Counted from the first letter of the stretch, positions 6,715 to 16,415 are shown. The stretch is 64,000 nucleotides of DNA from Prevotella sp902465605 (GCA_902465605.1 CABQNT010000003.1:1-64000), one strand, 5' to 3'. Translations and numbers: made by a program. The notes: generated from the sequence alone by a model not told the origin.

Positions 6715-9087
6715 TTAATTGTTATTTTGAGTGTTGTTGATATTTACTTTTTCTTGCTTGAAGATGTGGAGATAGTCTATGAAGATAGGAGTGAGTAAGA
6801 GGTCAGCCAACAAAGCCGATACCATGCCAGCTACTGCCAGTATGCCCCAATTGCTCATCTGTGTGGCATCGGAGAAGACGAAGCCCATGAATGTAGCCGA
6901 GATGACGACCGTGGACATCACAATGGCAAGTCCTTCGGTGCGGAAGGTGCGGTTGATGGCTATTTTGTAGTTGCCATATTTGTCGAATGCCACATGACTG
7001 TGGTTGATGAAATGAATGGTGTCATCGACAGCGATACCCAAGACCATCGGGATGAGCGAGGCGGTCATGATGTCGAGTGGGTAGCCGAGCCAGCCCATCA
7101 TTCCACCTACGATAATGGCAGGGGCAATGTTGGGTATCATCCCTACGAGTCCCACTTTCCAGTTTCCAAAAATCAGTACGAGGATTATGCCGATCACCAA
7201 TACCGACAGCATCATCGACCACATTTGTCCTCGCTCCACATACTGCTGCATGACGGTGAATTGCGGAAGATTCCCCACCACCGAAACGTGTGCATCGGGG
7301 AAGAGACGGCGTGCCTCCGCCTGAATGTCGTTCATTTCCTTTTCCGCTTCGTTGGAGTTGTAGTTGTTCAGTTCCAGCTGCAATCGTAGCCGCTTGTAGT
7401 TGTAGTCCATCCAGTATTCCGACTCCGTTCCTCCCGCGTTTTCGTAGAGCAACAGCAACTGTGCCACCATATCGGCATTGTCGGGAATGGTGTAAAATTG
7501 CTGCTTGTTTCCGTTGAGCGTGCAATTCATGTCTTTCACAATGTCTGTGATGGAGTTATAGCGTTTGGTTAGCTTGTAGCCGTCAGCAATTTTTGACAAT
7601 TGGTCGAGCTTCTGTAGATTTTCTGGTTTCTTGGCATCATTGTCGTGCGGCAGCGTAATCATCAAATCGTAAGCATACATGGAGCCGAGTTCCGTTTCAC
7701 AAAGGTTGAGGAATTTGTTGACGTAAGGCACTTTTCTCCCCATCGTCTTCTCAATGTCGAACGCTGGCTCGATGAAGAAGAGTCCGATGCCACAGAAAAT
7801 CGTCAGCACCACCGACAACGTGACAATGCCCCGATGATGGCGTATCACAAAGCTCCCGAATTGCTCAAACCGATTGCCAATATAGCCCTCAAAGCTCTTC
7901 GACATGTTGACAGTTGGTTTTCTATCTTTGCCAAACGACAACAGCAAGGGAGTGATGAAAAGGCAGGTAATCAATACGGCGAGCAGGCTGATTGATGTAT
8001 TGATACCAATTGCCTGCATGGGTACGATGTTCATGGAAAGGAATGTCATCATGGCAGCCACGGTGGTGAGTGCCGAGAGCGATACGCCCCAACCAGTCTC
8101 GCCCATTGCGTCGATGATGGATTGCCTGCGCCTACCTGTCTCTACGAAGCGCGTCTTGAAGAAGTTGTACAGGTGGATGTTGTAGGCAATGGAGCAAGCA
8201 AAGGTGAGAATGACGGCTATCATCATGGTAGTCATGTCGATGTAGATGCCTGTCCAGCCGATGATGCCAAAGCTGATGAGCAGTCCTAAGACAGAGGTGA
8301 GTAATGGCGCTATTACTCCACGTAGCGAACGAGTTACAATGAGCATTACTACAATAGAGATGATAAATGCGAAGAGGAACAATCGTCCCATTTCGCCCTT
8401 GAGATAGACCACCTTCTCATAGCTCAGATAAGGCATTCCCGCAGCAGTGGGCGACAGTTCTGCATATTTCTCCTTGCCTATGATATGTCCAGCTTCCCTC
8501 CCGGTAATCATGTCGGGAGCCATGTCGCTCGTCTTCTTCCACACACTATCGGCAGGGAAGGGGCGCAGCTTTACCATGATCCATGTCATTGTTCCATCGG
8601 TCGATACCATTTTCTTCGCCAGATAGGGTTTGCTGTAAGCCTTGCGCTTGATTTCTTTCAGTCCTGCGGCATCCGATGGAATTTGCTCGGGTACAATCTG
8701 CTCTATGGTCATACCTTCTTCCGTACCAGAGGCAAACTCAAGGTCGGTGAGCGATGTTACCTTGTCGGCGTACGACAAACTATCTTTCAGTTCGTTGCTC
8801 AGCTCACGAATGAGTGTGAGACTGCGGTTTGAGAAGATGTCCTTGTTCTTTACCAATACTGCCACATAGTAGTCGTTACCAAAGATAGACTTGAACTCGT
8901 TGGTCTTGAGCAGTATAGGGTCGTCGCTTAGGAAATAGTCATCGAACGAAGTTCTTATCACGATGCGCTTGGCTCCAACGAGAGAGAACGCGACAAGCAG
9001 GGCGAACAGCGCACCCACAATAAGCCGATGGCGCAAAATCCAGTTCGCCAGCTGCCTGAAAAGGTTGTTGATTTTTTCGATTTTCAT
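6715..9087 (-). CDS. RND/MMPL family exporter
   Basis: 790 aa from the ATG at 9087 (MKIEKINN). The topology is the RND one: a first membrane segment at about residues 26-45, a large periplasmic loop, a cluster of membrane helices, a second single helix with another periplasmic loop, and a final helix cluster containing AVDDTIHF, the type of acidic motif in the membrane core of this family. It is expected to use proton flow to move lipids or other hydrophobic molecules. The frame is open for 108 further codons upstream; the part from 9261 resembles the leader reading frame of the TetR operon, but the first convincing membrane helix follows 9087. It leads an operon with a LolA-like protein and an outer-membrane barrel. 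Confidence 0.9.
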   Translation of the reverse strand: MKIEKINNLFRQLANWILRHRLIVGALFALLVAFSLVGAKRIVIRTSFDDYFLSDDPILLKTNEFKSIFGNDYYVAVLVKNKDIFSNRSLTLIRELSNELKDSLSYADKVTSLTDLEFASGTEEGMTIEQIVPEQIPSDAAGLKEIKRKAYSKPYLAKKMVSTDGTMTWIMVKLRPFPADSVWKKTSDMAPDMITGREAGHIIGKEKYAELSPTAAGMPYLSYEKVVYLKGEMGRLFLFAFIISIVVMLIVTRSLRGVIAPLLTSVLGLLISFGIIGWTGIYIDMTTMMIAVILTFACSIAYNIHLYNFFKTRFVETGRRRQSIIDAMGETGWGVSLSALTTVAAMMTFLSMNIVPMQAIGINTSISLLAVLITCLFITPLLLSFGKDRKPTVNMSKSFEGYIGNRFEQFGSFVIRHHRGIVTLSVVLTIFCGIGLFFIEPAFDIEKTMGRKVPYVNKFLNLCETELGSMYAYDLMITLPHDNDAKKPENLQKLDQLSKIADGYKLTKRYNSITDIVKDMNCTLNGNKQQFYTIPDNADMVAQLLLLYENAGGTESEYWMDYNYKRLRLQLELNNYNSNEAEKEMNDIQAEARRLFPDAHVSVVGNLPQFTVMQQYVERGQMWSMMLSVLVIGIILVLIFGNWKVGLVGMIPNIAPAIIVGGMMGWLGYPLDIMTASLIPMVLGIAVDDTIHFINHSHVAFDKYGNYKIAINRTFRTEGLAIVMSTVVISATFMGFVFSDATQMSNWGILAVAGMVSALLADLLLTPIFIDYLHIFKQEKVNINNTQNNN

Positions 9088-9148
9088 TGTTGTTTTTATT
9101 TTGATGATTGATGATATGATATTCCGGTCTTGGCGAAGCCTCAATAAT

Positions 9149-9169
9149 GAACAATGTTCCGATTTGTTC
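9149..9169 (-). promoter_or_regulatory. Conserved GAAC/GTTC tract after leader hairpin (RND operon)
   Basis: Directly after the U-tract of the leader hairpin, the minus strand reads GAACAAA, 3 nt, GAACATTGTTCA. The TetR-ABC operon leader has the same tract at the same distance (37 nt from the CGCAC of its hairpin). It could be a protein-binding site or an antiterminator partner of the hairpin. Confidence 0.6.
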
Positions 9170-9178
9170 AAAAAAAAA

Positions 9179-9207
9179 GCGCACCGCTCATTGCCTGAAC
9201 GGTGCGC
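9179..9207 (-). terminator. Leader hairpin with U-tract upstream of the RND operon
   Basis: GCGCACCG pairs with CGGTGCGC (9200-9207 with 9179-9186), followed on the minus strand by nine T. It lies about 75 nt after the predicted transcription start and about 90 nt before the RND gene, so it is an intrinsic terminator inside the leader. The homologous hairpin of the TetR operon (16468-16498) keeps pairing with a compensatory C-G to T-A change. Confidence 0.75.
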
Positions 9208-9284
9208 CTTGCATGGGCTGGCAGCTTCCTGCTGCCTGATATGTCGTTTTCTCCTTGTCATTTCATGATGGTTGTTGATGGCGA

Positions 9285-9333
9285 CAAAGGTAAGGATAAA
9301 GACCGGGAAGGGCAATACCCAATAATGGGTATT
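9285..9333 (-). promoter_or_regulatory. RND operon promoter with 20-bp palindromic operator
   Basis: On the minus strand TTG (9313-9315), 20 nt, TACCTTTG (9285-9292) fits the Bacteroidota promoter exactly. A perfect palindrome AATACCCAATAATGGGTATT (9314-9333) overlaps the TTG. The tetR promoter has the same box sequence, spacing and an AATAC-N10-GTATT palindrome at the same place, so a repressor bound here would block both promoters. Confidence 0.75.
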
Positions 9334-9373
9334 TGTGTCGCCCCGTGCAGGCCGACGAAAAAAACAGGCCGAA

Positions 9374-9406
9374 CGCTTGGAACTATCGGACAATTTTCGT
9401 ATCTTT
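9374..9406 (+). promoter_or_regulatory. Candidate promoter for the peptide-fimbrillin pair
   Basis: TTG, 20 nt, TATCTTTG (box 9399-9406) fits the Bacteroidota promoter. The leader to the first gene at 9762 would be about 350 nt long. I see no gene in it; short minus-strand frames there look accidental. Confidence 0.6.
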
Positions 9407-9761
9407 GCCACCGATATATCAACTCCGTGGCTCGCACCACGTCATAAGCAATGTGCAGCGTGTGTAAAATGCAAAACTTTTTTGATGACCGCGTGATTTT
9501 TCCGACAGATTATTTGGTAGTTCCGAATAATTTGCTAACGCACACACACTAACCGCCAGTCAACTCTCTTATTTAGATACGCGCATACGCGCGAGGCGCA
9601 CGCATGGAAACATAGGCAGGACGGGGATTTCACGGGAATTCCTCTCCTGCTTTCTTCATGTCCGCTCGCCAAGTGAACAAAGCTCGCATAAGCAAGCGTC
9701 AGCAATAGACATTTCTCAAATATAATTATCATTTAAAGAACAATATTAAAGAACGAGCAAA

Positions 9762-9971
9762 ATGAAACAGAAAAAGTACATTACACCCAATGTTGAAATC
9801 GTTTCCACGGAAATGCAACAGAGCCTGCTCGCCGGCAGCAACATAAACAGTTCGATGGACAGTAATGACAGCGACTGGGAAGTTGTAGACGACAGCGAAA
9901 CATCAAGTTCAGCACGAAACGCGACTGGGTCGAGCAAGTCCTTCAATAGCGACTGGGAAACTGGGTTGTAG
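9762..9971 (+). CDS. Short Ser/Asp-rich peptide upstream of a fimbrillin-type gene
   Basis: 69 aa beginning MKQKKYITPNVEIV, a start typical of small Bacteroidales peptides encoded ahead of surface-protein genes, with MQQSLLAGS next. No signal peptide is evident. The rest is Ser/Asp/Asn-rich with the motif SDWE twice. After the stop, another frame continues with VVGGSS and SDYE, like the earlier DWEVVDDSE block; a 5-nt insertion after the second DWE would explain this, so the gene may be frameshifted. It lies 54 nt before the large lipoprotein gene and probably shares its transcript. Confidence 0.55.
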   Translation: MKQKKYITPNVEIVSTEMQQSLLAGSNINSSMDSNDSDWEVVDDSETSSSARNATGSSKSFNSDWETGL

Positions 9972-10025
9972 GCGGAAGCAGCTTACAGGAAAGCGACTAC
10001 GAAACAAAAGTATCAAACGACAAAA

Positions 10026-11972
10026 ATGACTAAGAAAAACAGTATGAAAGCAATCAAAGCAATCAAGGCAATGAGACAGGCAGCGGTGACCGTAACGGCA
10101 GCCGTGGCGCTTGCACTGACCGGGTGCACCGGACAGGAAGACATCATCGACGGCGGCGATACACCAGCACAGGGCGTAACGTTCACCATAACCGCCTCGA
10201 CCGGCGTGGAGAACCCCGACGGCACGCGCGCCAACCTCACCGAGGGCGACGGCAAGAATCCGTGGCTATGGGAAAAAGACGACAACCTGCTCGTGGTGGA
10301 CGCTTCCGGCAAAGCCCTCGGCACCCTCACGCTCAAGGAAGGCATAGACAAGGAGAAGGGCGTGTTCGAAGGCCCCGTAAACGGGTTAACAGCCGGACAA
10401 AAGGTCCGCATATTCTATCTCGGCCCCAACACGAATACAGACCGCATCGTAAACGGCAAGATCATGTTCGACTTCTCTACGCTCGACGGCAAGCGCGAAT
10501 CGCTGAAAAACTTCTGCGCCCTTAACGCAGAAGGAACGGTGAAGATGGACGGCAACAAGGCGGGCATACTGGGCGACGTGACACTCAAGAACGCCTTCGC
10601 CGCAGCCCACTTCAGCGTCAAGGGCGAAGCCGATGTGCGCCTGGGCGACACATACAAAGACCTCGTGGTACACGGCGACGTACCCCTGCAGGCCACCGTC
10701 AACGCGGCAAGCGGAGACATTGAGAGCACCGTCATGGCGGGAAAGGAGAGCGACGTGCGTATGGGGCTTGTGTTCAAGACCGCCGCGAGCCCTGATGCGC
10801 CCTATGACATCTACCTCCCTCTGGTGCCCAACAAGGTAGCGACCGAAAAGACCACGCTCTCCTTCGACATCTACACCGACAAGCAAACCTCCAACGAAAT
10901 CGTCTCCGCCGGAGCCGAACCGGTGAACGTAGGCACACGCGCCGACGCCTTCGTGCGCACCGCCGATGGCACCCCATCCGTGTTCACCGTGAGCGATAAG
11001 GGCAAGAAGGTCAACTTCACCGACGGCAACCTGCAGTACATGATGCCCAAGCAGGTATATTCACTCACCGTGCGCAAGCACATCGCTCCCAACACCCTCT
11101 ACCGCAAGGGCAAGGACAAACCACAAGCGCTGACCGCCAAGTACTACGTGCTGAAGGGATACTACCGACTCGCCCCCGAGCAGTGGAGCTTGGTGCCCCC
11201 CACCAACACCACGGACGCCAACGACTACTTCGGCGAGTACACCTGTGTGCAGGGCTTCGACGGCGCATGGAACGTGAGCAGCACCGACAACCCCGTGTTC
11301 GACATGTTCTTCTTCGGAAAACCAAAGTACCCCACCCTCGTCGACAAGAGCAAGGGCAAATACTTCCTGCCCACAAAAGACACAGAGTACAAGGGCACGG
11401 ACCAAGACTGGACCAACTACGCGAAGCTGGCCGACAGCTCCGACCCATTAGTAACCCTCAGCAATAGCGAGTGGCAGTACCTGTTCGACGTGCGCCGTTT
11501 TCCTGACGACGCCAAAACGCCTGCCTTCGCCCTCGCGTTCCTCGACCTCAACGGCAACGGTACCGTGGAGAGAAATGTGGACCAGGCTGGAATCGTGATA
11601 TTCCCCGATGGAATGAACAAGTCGACTGCAGAGTCGCTCTTCACCAAACCGAATGGCTCTACTTTCGGCAAGCGTACCCTCGACACCAACCAGCCGAGCG
11701 GCAATTTGGGCAAGATCCTCAAGATGGAAGCCGTCACCGAGAAGGGCTGCCTCTTCTTGCCCTTTGTCGGATGGAACGCAGGCCTTAAAAATGGCAAATG
11801 CAAGATAGATCAGATAGGCCGCCACTTCAACTACTGGACCTCCACGTCTAGCAGTGCTCCGATACCGGGGAACGTGTCAATGATCCACTACAACATCACG
11901 ATCGGCGCGACTTTCGGCTCGAAAGGCGAAATCGGCGGCAACGCCGTGCGCTTGGTGCGCTTCGTAAATTGA
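10026..11972 (+). CDS. Fimbrillin-like lipoprotein with FISUMP-type C-terminus
   Basis: 648 aa. Signal peptide with lipobox LTGC (Cys at about residue 37 from the first Met; internal Met starts are possible). Residues of about 50-320 have the pattern of Bacteroidales fimbrillin-family domains: VTFTITAST, RANLTEGDG, WEKDDNLLVVDASG and IFYLGPN. The last third, with LSNSEWQYLFDVR, GCLFLPFVGW, YWTSTSSS and AVRLVRFVN, resembles the FISUMP domain of surface proteins. It is probably exposed on the outer membrane as a fimbria-like or adhesive protein. Base composition is clearly more GC-rich than its neighbours, with strong use of C-ending codons. Confidence 0.75.
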   Translation: MTKKNSMKAIKAIKAMRQAAVTVTAAVALALTGCTGQEDIIDGGDTPAQGVTFTITASTGVENPDGTRANLTEGDGKNPWLWEKDDNLLVVDASGKALGTLTLKEGIDKEKGVFEGPVNGLTAGQKVRIFYLGPNTNTDRIVNGKIMFDFSTLDGKRESLKNFCALNAEGTVKMDGNKAGILGDVTLKNAFAAAHFSVKGEADVRLGDTYKDLVVHGDVPLQATVNAASGDIESTVMAGKESDVRMGLVFKTAASPDAPYDIYLPLVPNKVATEKTTLSFDIYTDKQTSNEIVSAGAEPVNVGTRADAFVRTADGTPSVFTVSDKGKKVNFTDGNLQYMMPKQVYSLTVRKHIAPNTLYRKGKDKPQALTAKYYVLKGYYRLAPEQWSLVPPTNTTDANDYFGEYTCVQGFDGAWNVSSTDNPVFDMFFFGKPKYPTLVDKSKGKYFLPTKDTEYKGTDQDWTNYAKLADSSDPLVTLSNSEWQYLFDVRRFPDDAKTPAFALAFLDLNGNGTVERNVDQAGIVIFPDGMNKSTAESLFTKPNGSTFGKRTLDTNQPSGNLGKILKMEAVTEKGCLFLPFVGWNAGLKNGKCKIDQIGRHFNYWTSTSSSAPIPGNVSMIHYNITIGATFGSKGEIGGNAVRLVRFVN

Positions 11973-12261
11973 CACCGAACCCTCGGGGACAACGCTTCTG
12001 CAAGAAAAGAAGTACTGCCCCCCGAGGTGCGGTTCGCCAAACAGCCCGACGAGCCGGGCGGACAGACCGTGGAGAGGATCAAGTAGATACTCTCAGCTTT
12101 ATTCCCCCCAAAAGGAAAATGATATCTTAAAAGGGTTGATCGCAGCAATGCGGTCAACCCTTTAATATTTTGTTGTCAATTATCATTCAAAAACAAGTTA
12201 TACTCATTCTGTTTTTAATTGCTGAATATCTGTTTTTTGCAGCCGTTGTTTTATAGTGTTT
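11973..12261. other. Intergenic region with a coding-like remnant
   Basis: The first 110 bp keep the high GC of the fimbrillin gene, and one frame reads EVRFAKQPDEPGG...RIK before a stop at about 12085. No start is visible, so it may be the worn end of another gene. A terminator hairpin follows at 12130-12163. Confidence 0.35.
12130..12163 (+). terminator. Intrinsic terminator after the fimbrillin-like gene
   Basis: AAAGGGTTGA (12130-12139) pairs with TCAACCCTTT (12154-12163), followed by aatatttt. It lies between converging genes and may serve both strands. Confidence 0.75.
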
Positions 12262-13989
12262 TTATGCTTTGTTTTCCTGTTGCAGTCTTACCATTTGTGC
12301 AAAAGTCCCATTGTGTGCCATTAGTTCATTGGGTGCGCCCTGCTCCACGACTGTTCCGCCCGAGAGTACTATGATGTGGTCGGCACCCAATACGGTGCGC
12401 ATGCGGTGCGCAATGATGATGACGGTCTTGTTGCGCACCAGTTCGGAGATACCAGCCTGAATCTTTGTCTCGTTCTCGGCATCAAGGCTGGCGGTTGCTT
12501 CATCCAAGAGGATGACAGGAGCATCTTTTAAGAGTGCGCGGGCTATGGAGATACGCTGCCGCTCCCCACCCGAAAGGGTTTCCCCATTTTCGCCTATCAC
12601 TGTATCGTAGCCTTGTGGCATACGATTGATGAAGTCATCGCACTGTGCCAATCGTGCCACATGCCTTACTTCCTCATCGGTGGCATCGCGCTTTCCTATG
12701 CGTATGTTGTCGGCAACAGAGGCATTGAAGAGCATCACGTCTTGGAATACTACGGCGTAATTTTTGAGCAACGTCTCTGGTTCTATGCCCGAGATGTCGT
12801 GTCCGCCCAGTGTTATCTTCCCACTATTGATATCCCAAAAACGTGCAGCGAGCTTGGCAGTGGTACTCTTGCCACCACCAGATGATCCAACGAGTGCGGT
12901 TATCTCGCCCTGTCGGGCAGTGAATGAAACATTGTGAAGCACCTGCTTGTCTGTTTCGTAGGAAAAGCTGACGTTGTGGAACTCAATGTCATAGTTCGAA
13001 ACTTCCACCTCTGTGTTGCCCGTCTGTATGGGCATTGCCTCCATCTCTTTCATTCGTTTGATGCGTACATCGAGAAAAGTAAGAATGGCAAGGTGATTGC
13101 ATACTTCAAGAATAGGATTATAAACCATTGCCGAAACAAGGAGGAACGCCAAATAGACGAACACCGACACGTCGCCACGCTGTAGCATCCATGCGCCTAC
13201 AACGATGACGGTAGGCATGCCCAATTTAAGCAATACAGCGGAGATATTGACAAACACACCTGTCAAGAGTTCACCGGCAACAAGTCCTTTTTCCAATATT
13301 TTTAATCGCTGGTCAAACCGCTGATTGTATTCGTCCTCGCCATTGTACGATTTGATTTCCTGAACACACTCCAGTCCTTCCTGTATCTGTTCGCTCACGC
13401 CACGTTTGATGTGGTAGACATGTGTAAAAGCCTTGTCCATTCGATTTCGTGAAATCAATAGCACTACCAAGGCAAAAGGTACTACCCAAAACAGTGCGAT
13501 AGCTAATCGCCAGTCGTAACAGAACATTCCCGCTGCGATAATGACAATGCTCACCACAGAAGCAAACAGTTGGGGAATGGCGTGCGAGAACGTTGTTTCC
13601 AATTGTGTGCAGTCTTCCATAATAGTGGCAGTGAGGTCGGAGAGATTGCGCTCACCAAAGAAGGCGAGAGGCAAACGGCGCAGTTTCTCGGCTAAGGAGA
13701 TACGGCGTTGCGCACTCTCATTATATACGGTGGTATAGGTACTGTCGTATTGCCGACGAATCACGACGAGCATCACGACCATAAGCCCTGCTGCCACGAG
13801 GAGATAAAACCACAACGTATGAGGGGCATTCATTGGCATATTATCGAGATACTCCATTAGGAAGAAAAACAAATAAGTGGGTGGCAGCATTAGCACAAGG
13901 TTGAGCAGTGTCGAAAAGATGATGCCTTGCCGCAAGTCTTTTGCCCCTTTTTCCGTAAGAGCGAAACGGTTTTGAAAATATTTAATCAT
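12262..13989 (-). CDS. ABC exporter half-molecule (permease plus ATPase), second of pair
   Basis: 575 aa. The N-terminal half has about six membrane helices (type I exporter fold). The C-terminal ATPase has Walker A GSSGGGKST (near residue 370), signature LSGGERQRIS and Walker B VILLDEATASLD. It starts inside the end of the preceding ABC gene (4-nt ATGA overlap), so the two are translationally coupled and probably form a heterodimer. The gene pair follows a TetR regulator. Heterodimers of this type export drugs or peptides, or import siderophores in the IrtAB/YbtPQ group; the sequence does not decide. Confidence 0.88.
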   Translation of the reverse strand: MIKYFQNRFALTEKGAKDLRQGIIFSTLLNLVLMLPPTYLFFFLMEYLDNMPMNAPHTLWFYLLVAAGLMVVMLVVIRRQYDSTYTTVYNESAQRRISLAEKLRRLPLAFFGERNLSDLTATIMEDCTQLETTFSHAIPQLFASVVSIVIIAAGMFCYDWRLAIALFWVVPFALVVLLISRNRMDKAFTHVYHIKRGVSEQIQEGLECVQEIKSYNGEDEYNQRFDQRLKILEKGLVAGELLTGVFVNISAVLLKLGMPTVIVVGAWMLQRGDVSVFVYLAFLLVSAMVYNPILEVCNHLAILTFLDVRIKRMKEMEAMPIQTGNTEVEVSNYDIEFHNVSFSYETDKQVLHNVSFTARQGEITALVGSSGGGKSTTAKLAARFWDINSGKITLGGHDISGIEPETLLKNYAVVFQDVMLFNASVADNIRIGKRDATDEEVRHVARLAQCDDFINRMPQGYDTVIGENGETLSGGERQRISIARALLKDAPVILLDEATASLDAENETKIQAGISELVRNKTVIIIAHRMRTVLGADHIIVLSGGTVVEQGAPNELMAHNGTFAQMVRLQQENKA

Positions 13990-15773
13990 GACTTTATGAC
14001 TTTATGACTTTTAATAGATGATAGTTTCCACGAAACGGATTGTTGATATTCATTCCACATACGGTGGTATTGCTTTTCCTTACTCAATAGTTCCTCGTGC
14101 GTTCCCTGTTCGACAATCTCGCCGTTGTCCACAACTACGATGCTGTCGGCATCCTGCACAGTGGTAAGTCTATGAGCTATCATCAGCACGGTTTTTCCTT
14201 GGGTGAGATGTGCCAGTGCCTTACGGATAAGCTGTTCGTTTTCGGGGTCGGCAAAGGCGGTTGCCTCATCGAGCACCACGATAGGGGCGTCTTTCAGAAT
14301 GGCACGGGCAAGAACAATACGCTGCTGCTCACCTCCCGAAAGATAAGTACCTTCGGCACCGATAACGGTATCCAATCCCTGTGGCAGCCGGTCGATAATC
14401 TCGCGACTTTGTGAGAGGTCGATGGCACGGCTAATCTGTTCAGTCGTTGCATCAGGATTGCCGTAACGTAGGTTTTCGATAAGCGAAGTCTTGAACAGAC
14501 GGGTGTTTTGGAAGACGAACGACACGTTGCGCATCAGCTCGTCCTTGCGCATATCCCTCACGTCTACACCTCCAATGGTAACACTGCCATGACGTACGTC
14601 CCAAAAACGGGGTATCAATCTTGCTATCGTGGTCTTTCCGCTGCCCGACGCTCCTACAAGCGCAACGGTCTTTCCTTCGGGAATGGTAAGGTTGATATGA
14701 CTCACTGCATCTTTCTCCGCTCCCTCATATCGGAACGAAACGTCATCGAAACGAATGTCGTACGTTTCTGCCCGTTTTGGCTCGTCATGCTGCGAGAGCG
14801 GTGCAATATCAGTGAGCTGCTCTAATCGTTCCACAGCCTCATTTGCCATGAACAGGTCCTGACTGAGATACATGGCTTTCATCACGTTGGAAGCGATGAG
14901 CGGTGCAATCACCACATAAAGTATCACGTTGGCAATAATTGTGGTGGTATCTCCACCGTGTCCTATCAGGATAATAGCAGTAGGAACGAGGATGAAGGCA
15001 AAGGCATTGATAGCCAGTATATAAAATGACATTGGCGTGCGCCACACAAGCGTACACTTGATGACAAGGTCGCGGTAGCTGATAATGCTATCGTAGAAAC
15101 GTTTGAACGAGAAGACCGTCTGTTGGAACACCTTGACCACGGGAATACCTCTGACATATTCCACTGCCTCTGCCCCCATCTTCTCCTGCGCATCAAGGTA
15201 GAGCCTTTGAAACTGGTTGTTCTTCGGGTTCATCATATATCCCATAATGCCTATCGCACCAATGAGAGGTATTATTGCAGCCGCACCCAACTGCCAATCC
15301 ACAGCAAATAACAGTACGATAACACCTATCGGAGCAACGACACAGCTCGCCACATCGGGTAGCAGGTGTGCCACGAAAGTATGTGTCTGTCCCGAATCCT
15401 CATCTATGATTTTGCGCATACGTCCCGTGTTTTGTTCATCGAGATAGCCCAATGGCGCACGCATCAGCCGTTGCATCGCCTTGCGTCTCATGTTGGTTTC
15501 GATACGGAATGCTGCGAGGTGAGAAAGCATCAGTGCCAAAAAGTAAAGCAACACGTTTGCCACCGATATGACAAAAGCCCATAGGGCATAGTCTATAAGG
15601 GGTGTGTTTGAGAGGTTGCCCTTGGCGATAAGTAGTGTGCGCACCACGAGCCACAAAAGTATGAATGGGACAAGCGACAGCAGTCCGTTGACTGCCGACA
15701 GTGCTACGGAGCATGGCAACAAGTATTTGCGCCCTCCCATGTAAGCTCCTAAACGTTTGAGAGTTTTCATCAT
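13986..15773 (-). CDS. ABC exporter half-molecule (permease plus ATPase), first of pair
   Basis: 595 aa with an N-terminal exporter-type membrane domain and a C-terminal ATPase: Walker A GASGSGKTT (near residue 374), signature LSGGEQQRIV, Walker B IVVLDEATAFADPENE. The ATAFADPENE sequence is the form seen in IrtB/YbtQ-like transporters, hinting at the siderophore group despite the exporter fold. Two Met codons are adjacent at the start; either may be used. It begins 27 nt after the tetR gene and overlaps the next ABC gene by 4 nt. The C-terminal tail, rich in Ser and Lys, lies beyond the conserved domain. Confidence 0.88.
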   Translation of the reverse strand: MMKTLKRLGAYMGGRKYLLPCSVALSAVNGLLSLVPFILLWLVVRTLLIAKGNLSNTPLIDYALWAFVISVANVLLYFLALMLSHLAAFRIETNMRRKAMQRLMRAPLGYLDEQNTGRMRKIIDEDSGQTHTFVAHLLPDVASCVVAPIGVIVLLFAVDWQLGAAAIIPLIGAIGIMGYMMNPKNNQFQRLYLDAQEKMGAEAVEYVRGIPVVKVFQQTVFSFKRFYDSIISYRDLVIKCTLVWRTPMSFYILAINAFAFILVPTAIILIGHGGDTTTIIANVILYVVIAPLIASNVMKAMYLSQDLFMANEAVERLEQLTDIAPLSQHDEPKRAETYDIRFDDVSFRYEGAEKDAVSHINLTIPEGKTVALVGASGSGKTTIARLIPRFWDVRHGSVTIGGVDVRDMRKDELMRNVSFVFQNTRLFKTSLIENLRYGNPDATTEQISRAIDLSQSREIIDRLPQGLDTVIGAEGTYLSGGEQQRIVLARAILKDAPIVVLDEATAFADPENEQLIRKALAHLTQGKTVLMIAHRLTTVQDADSIVVVDNGEIVEQGTHEELLSKEKQYHRMWNEYQQSVSWKLSSIKSHKVIKS

Positions 15774-15800
15774 ATATTATCGTCTTTTAATAATTAGTCC

Positions 15801-16415
15801 TTATGGTTTCAGTAATGCTTTCCAACCTGCCATGCTAAAGTCCATGTACTGCTCCAAGGCAACTTTGATATCCTCATCGCTGTAATCTTCGTGTTCTACA
15901 ATTTCACAGAAAACGGTTATCCATGTAGAGCAAGTGATGTGAACCAAGAATGGCGAAATGTTGGCGTTGAGATGTGGATAGCGTTCTTTCATCAGTCGCA
16001 GGTATTCCATACCCACCTTCATCTGTCTGTCCACCATCTTGTCTTTATATCCTTGTAGCGACGTACCCTCCGAGTTGAATAGGAGTAGTCGAAGCTCTGG
16101 ACGAAAATCCTTTATAATGGATAACATGTCTAAGATATAATCTATTTGTCGTTGCCGCATGTTGAACACGTCTATCGACAGGAACTTTTCGTCATTGTGC
16201 GACAGGATGTGTTTGTTCAATGCCTTGGTGAGAGGTCGCAGCACCTCGCAAAACAGTTCGTCCTTGCTCTTGAAGTAATTGTATAGGTTTCCTACAGCGA
16301 CACCTGACTTGCGAGCCACTGTGCGGATGGAGGTGCAGCGTACGCCATGTGCGATAAATTCTGCACGGGCGGTAGCGATGATGCGCTGCCGAATGTCATC
16401 TTTCAGAGTTTGCAT
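15801..16415 (-). CDS. TetR family transcriptional regulator
   Basis: 204 aa. Residues 7-55 form the TetR DNA-binding domain (IIATARAEFIAHG, then TSIRTVARKSGVAVGNLYNYFKSKDEL). The remaining helices are the ligand and dimer domain, which varies too much to name a ligand. It heads an operon with the two ABC genes. Its promoter carries a palindrome (AATAC-N10-GTATT) that is also present at the RND operon promoter 7 kb away, so I infer autorepression and co-control of both exporters. The ATG at 16415 lies downstream of a leader hairpin with a U-tract. Confidence 0.9.
   Translation of the reverse strand: MQTLKDDIRQRIIATARAEFIAHGVRCTSIRTVARKSGVAVGNLYNYFKSKDELFCEVLRPLTKALNKHILSHNDEKFLSIDVFNMRQRQIDYILDMLSIIKDFRPELRLLLFNSEGTSLQGYKDKMVDRQMKVGMEYLRLMKERYPHLNANISPFLVHITCSTWITVFCEIVEHEDYSDEDIKVALEQYMDFSMAGWKALLKP

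Noticed and set aside
8939..9184. 81-codon minus-strand frame starting at the leader hairpin
   Set aside because: Out of frame with the RND gene and starts in the U-tract; the conserved leader reading frame, if any, is the one from 9261.
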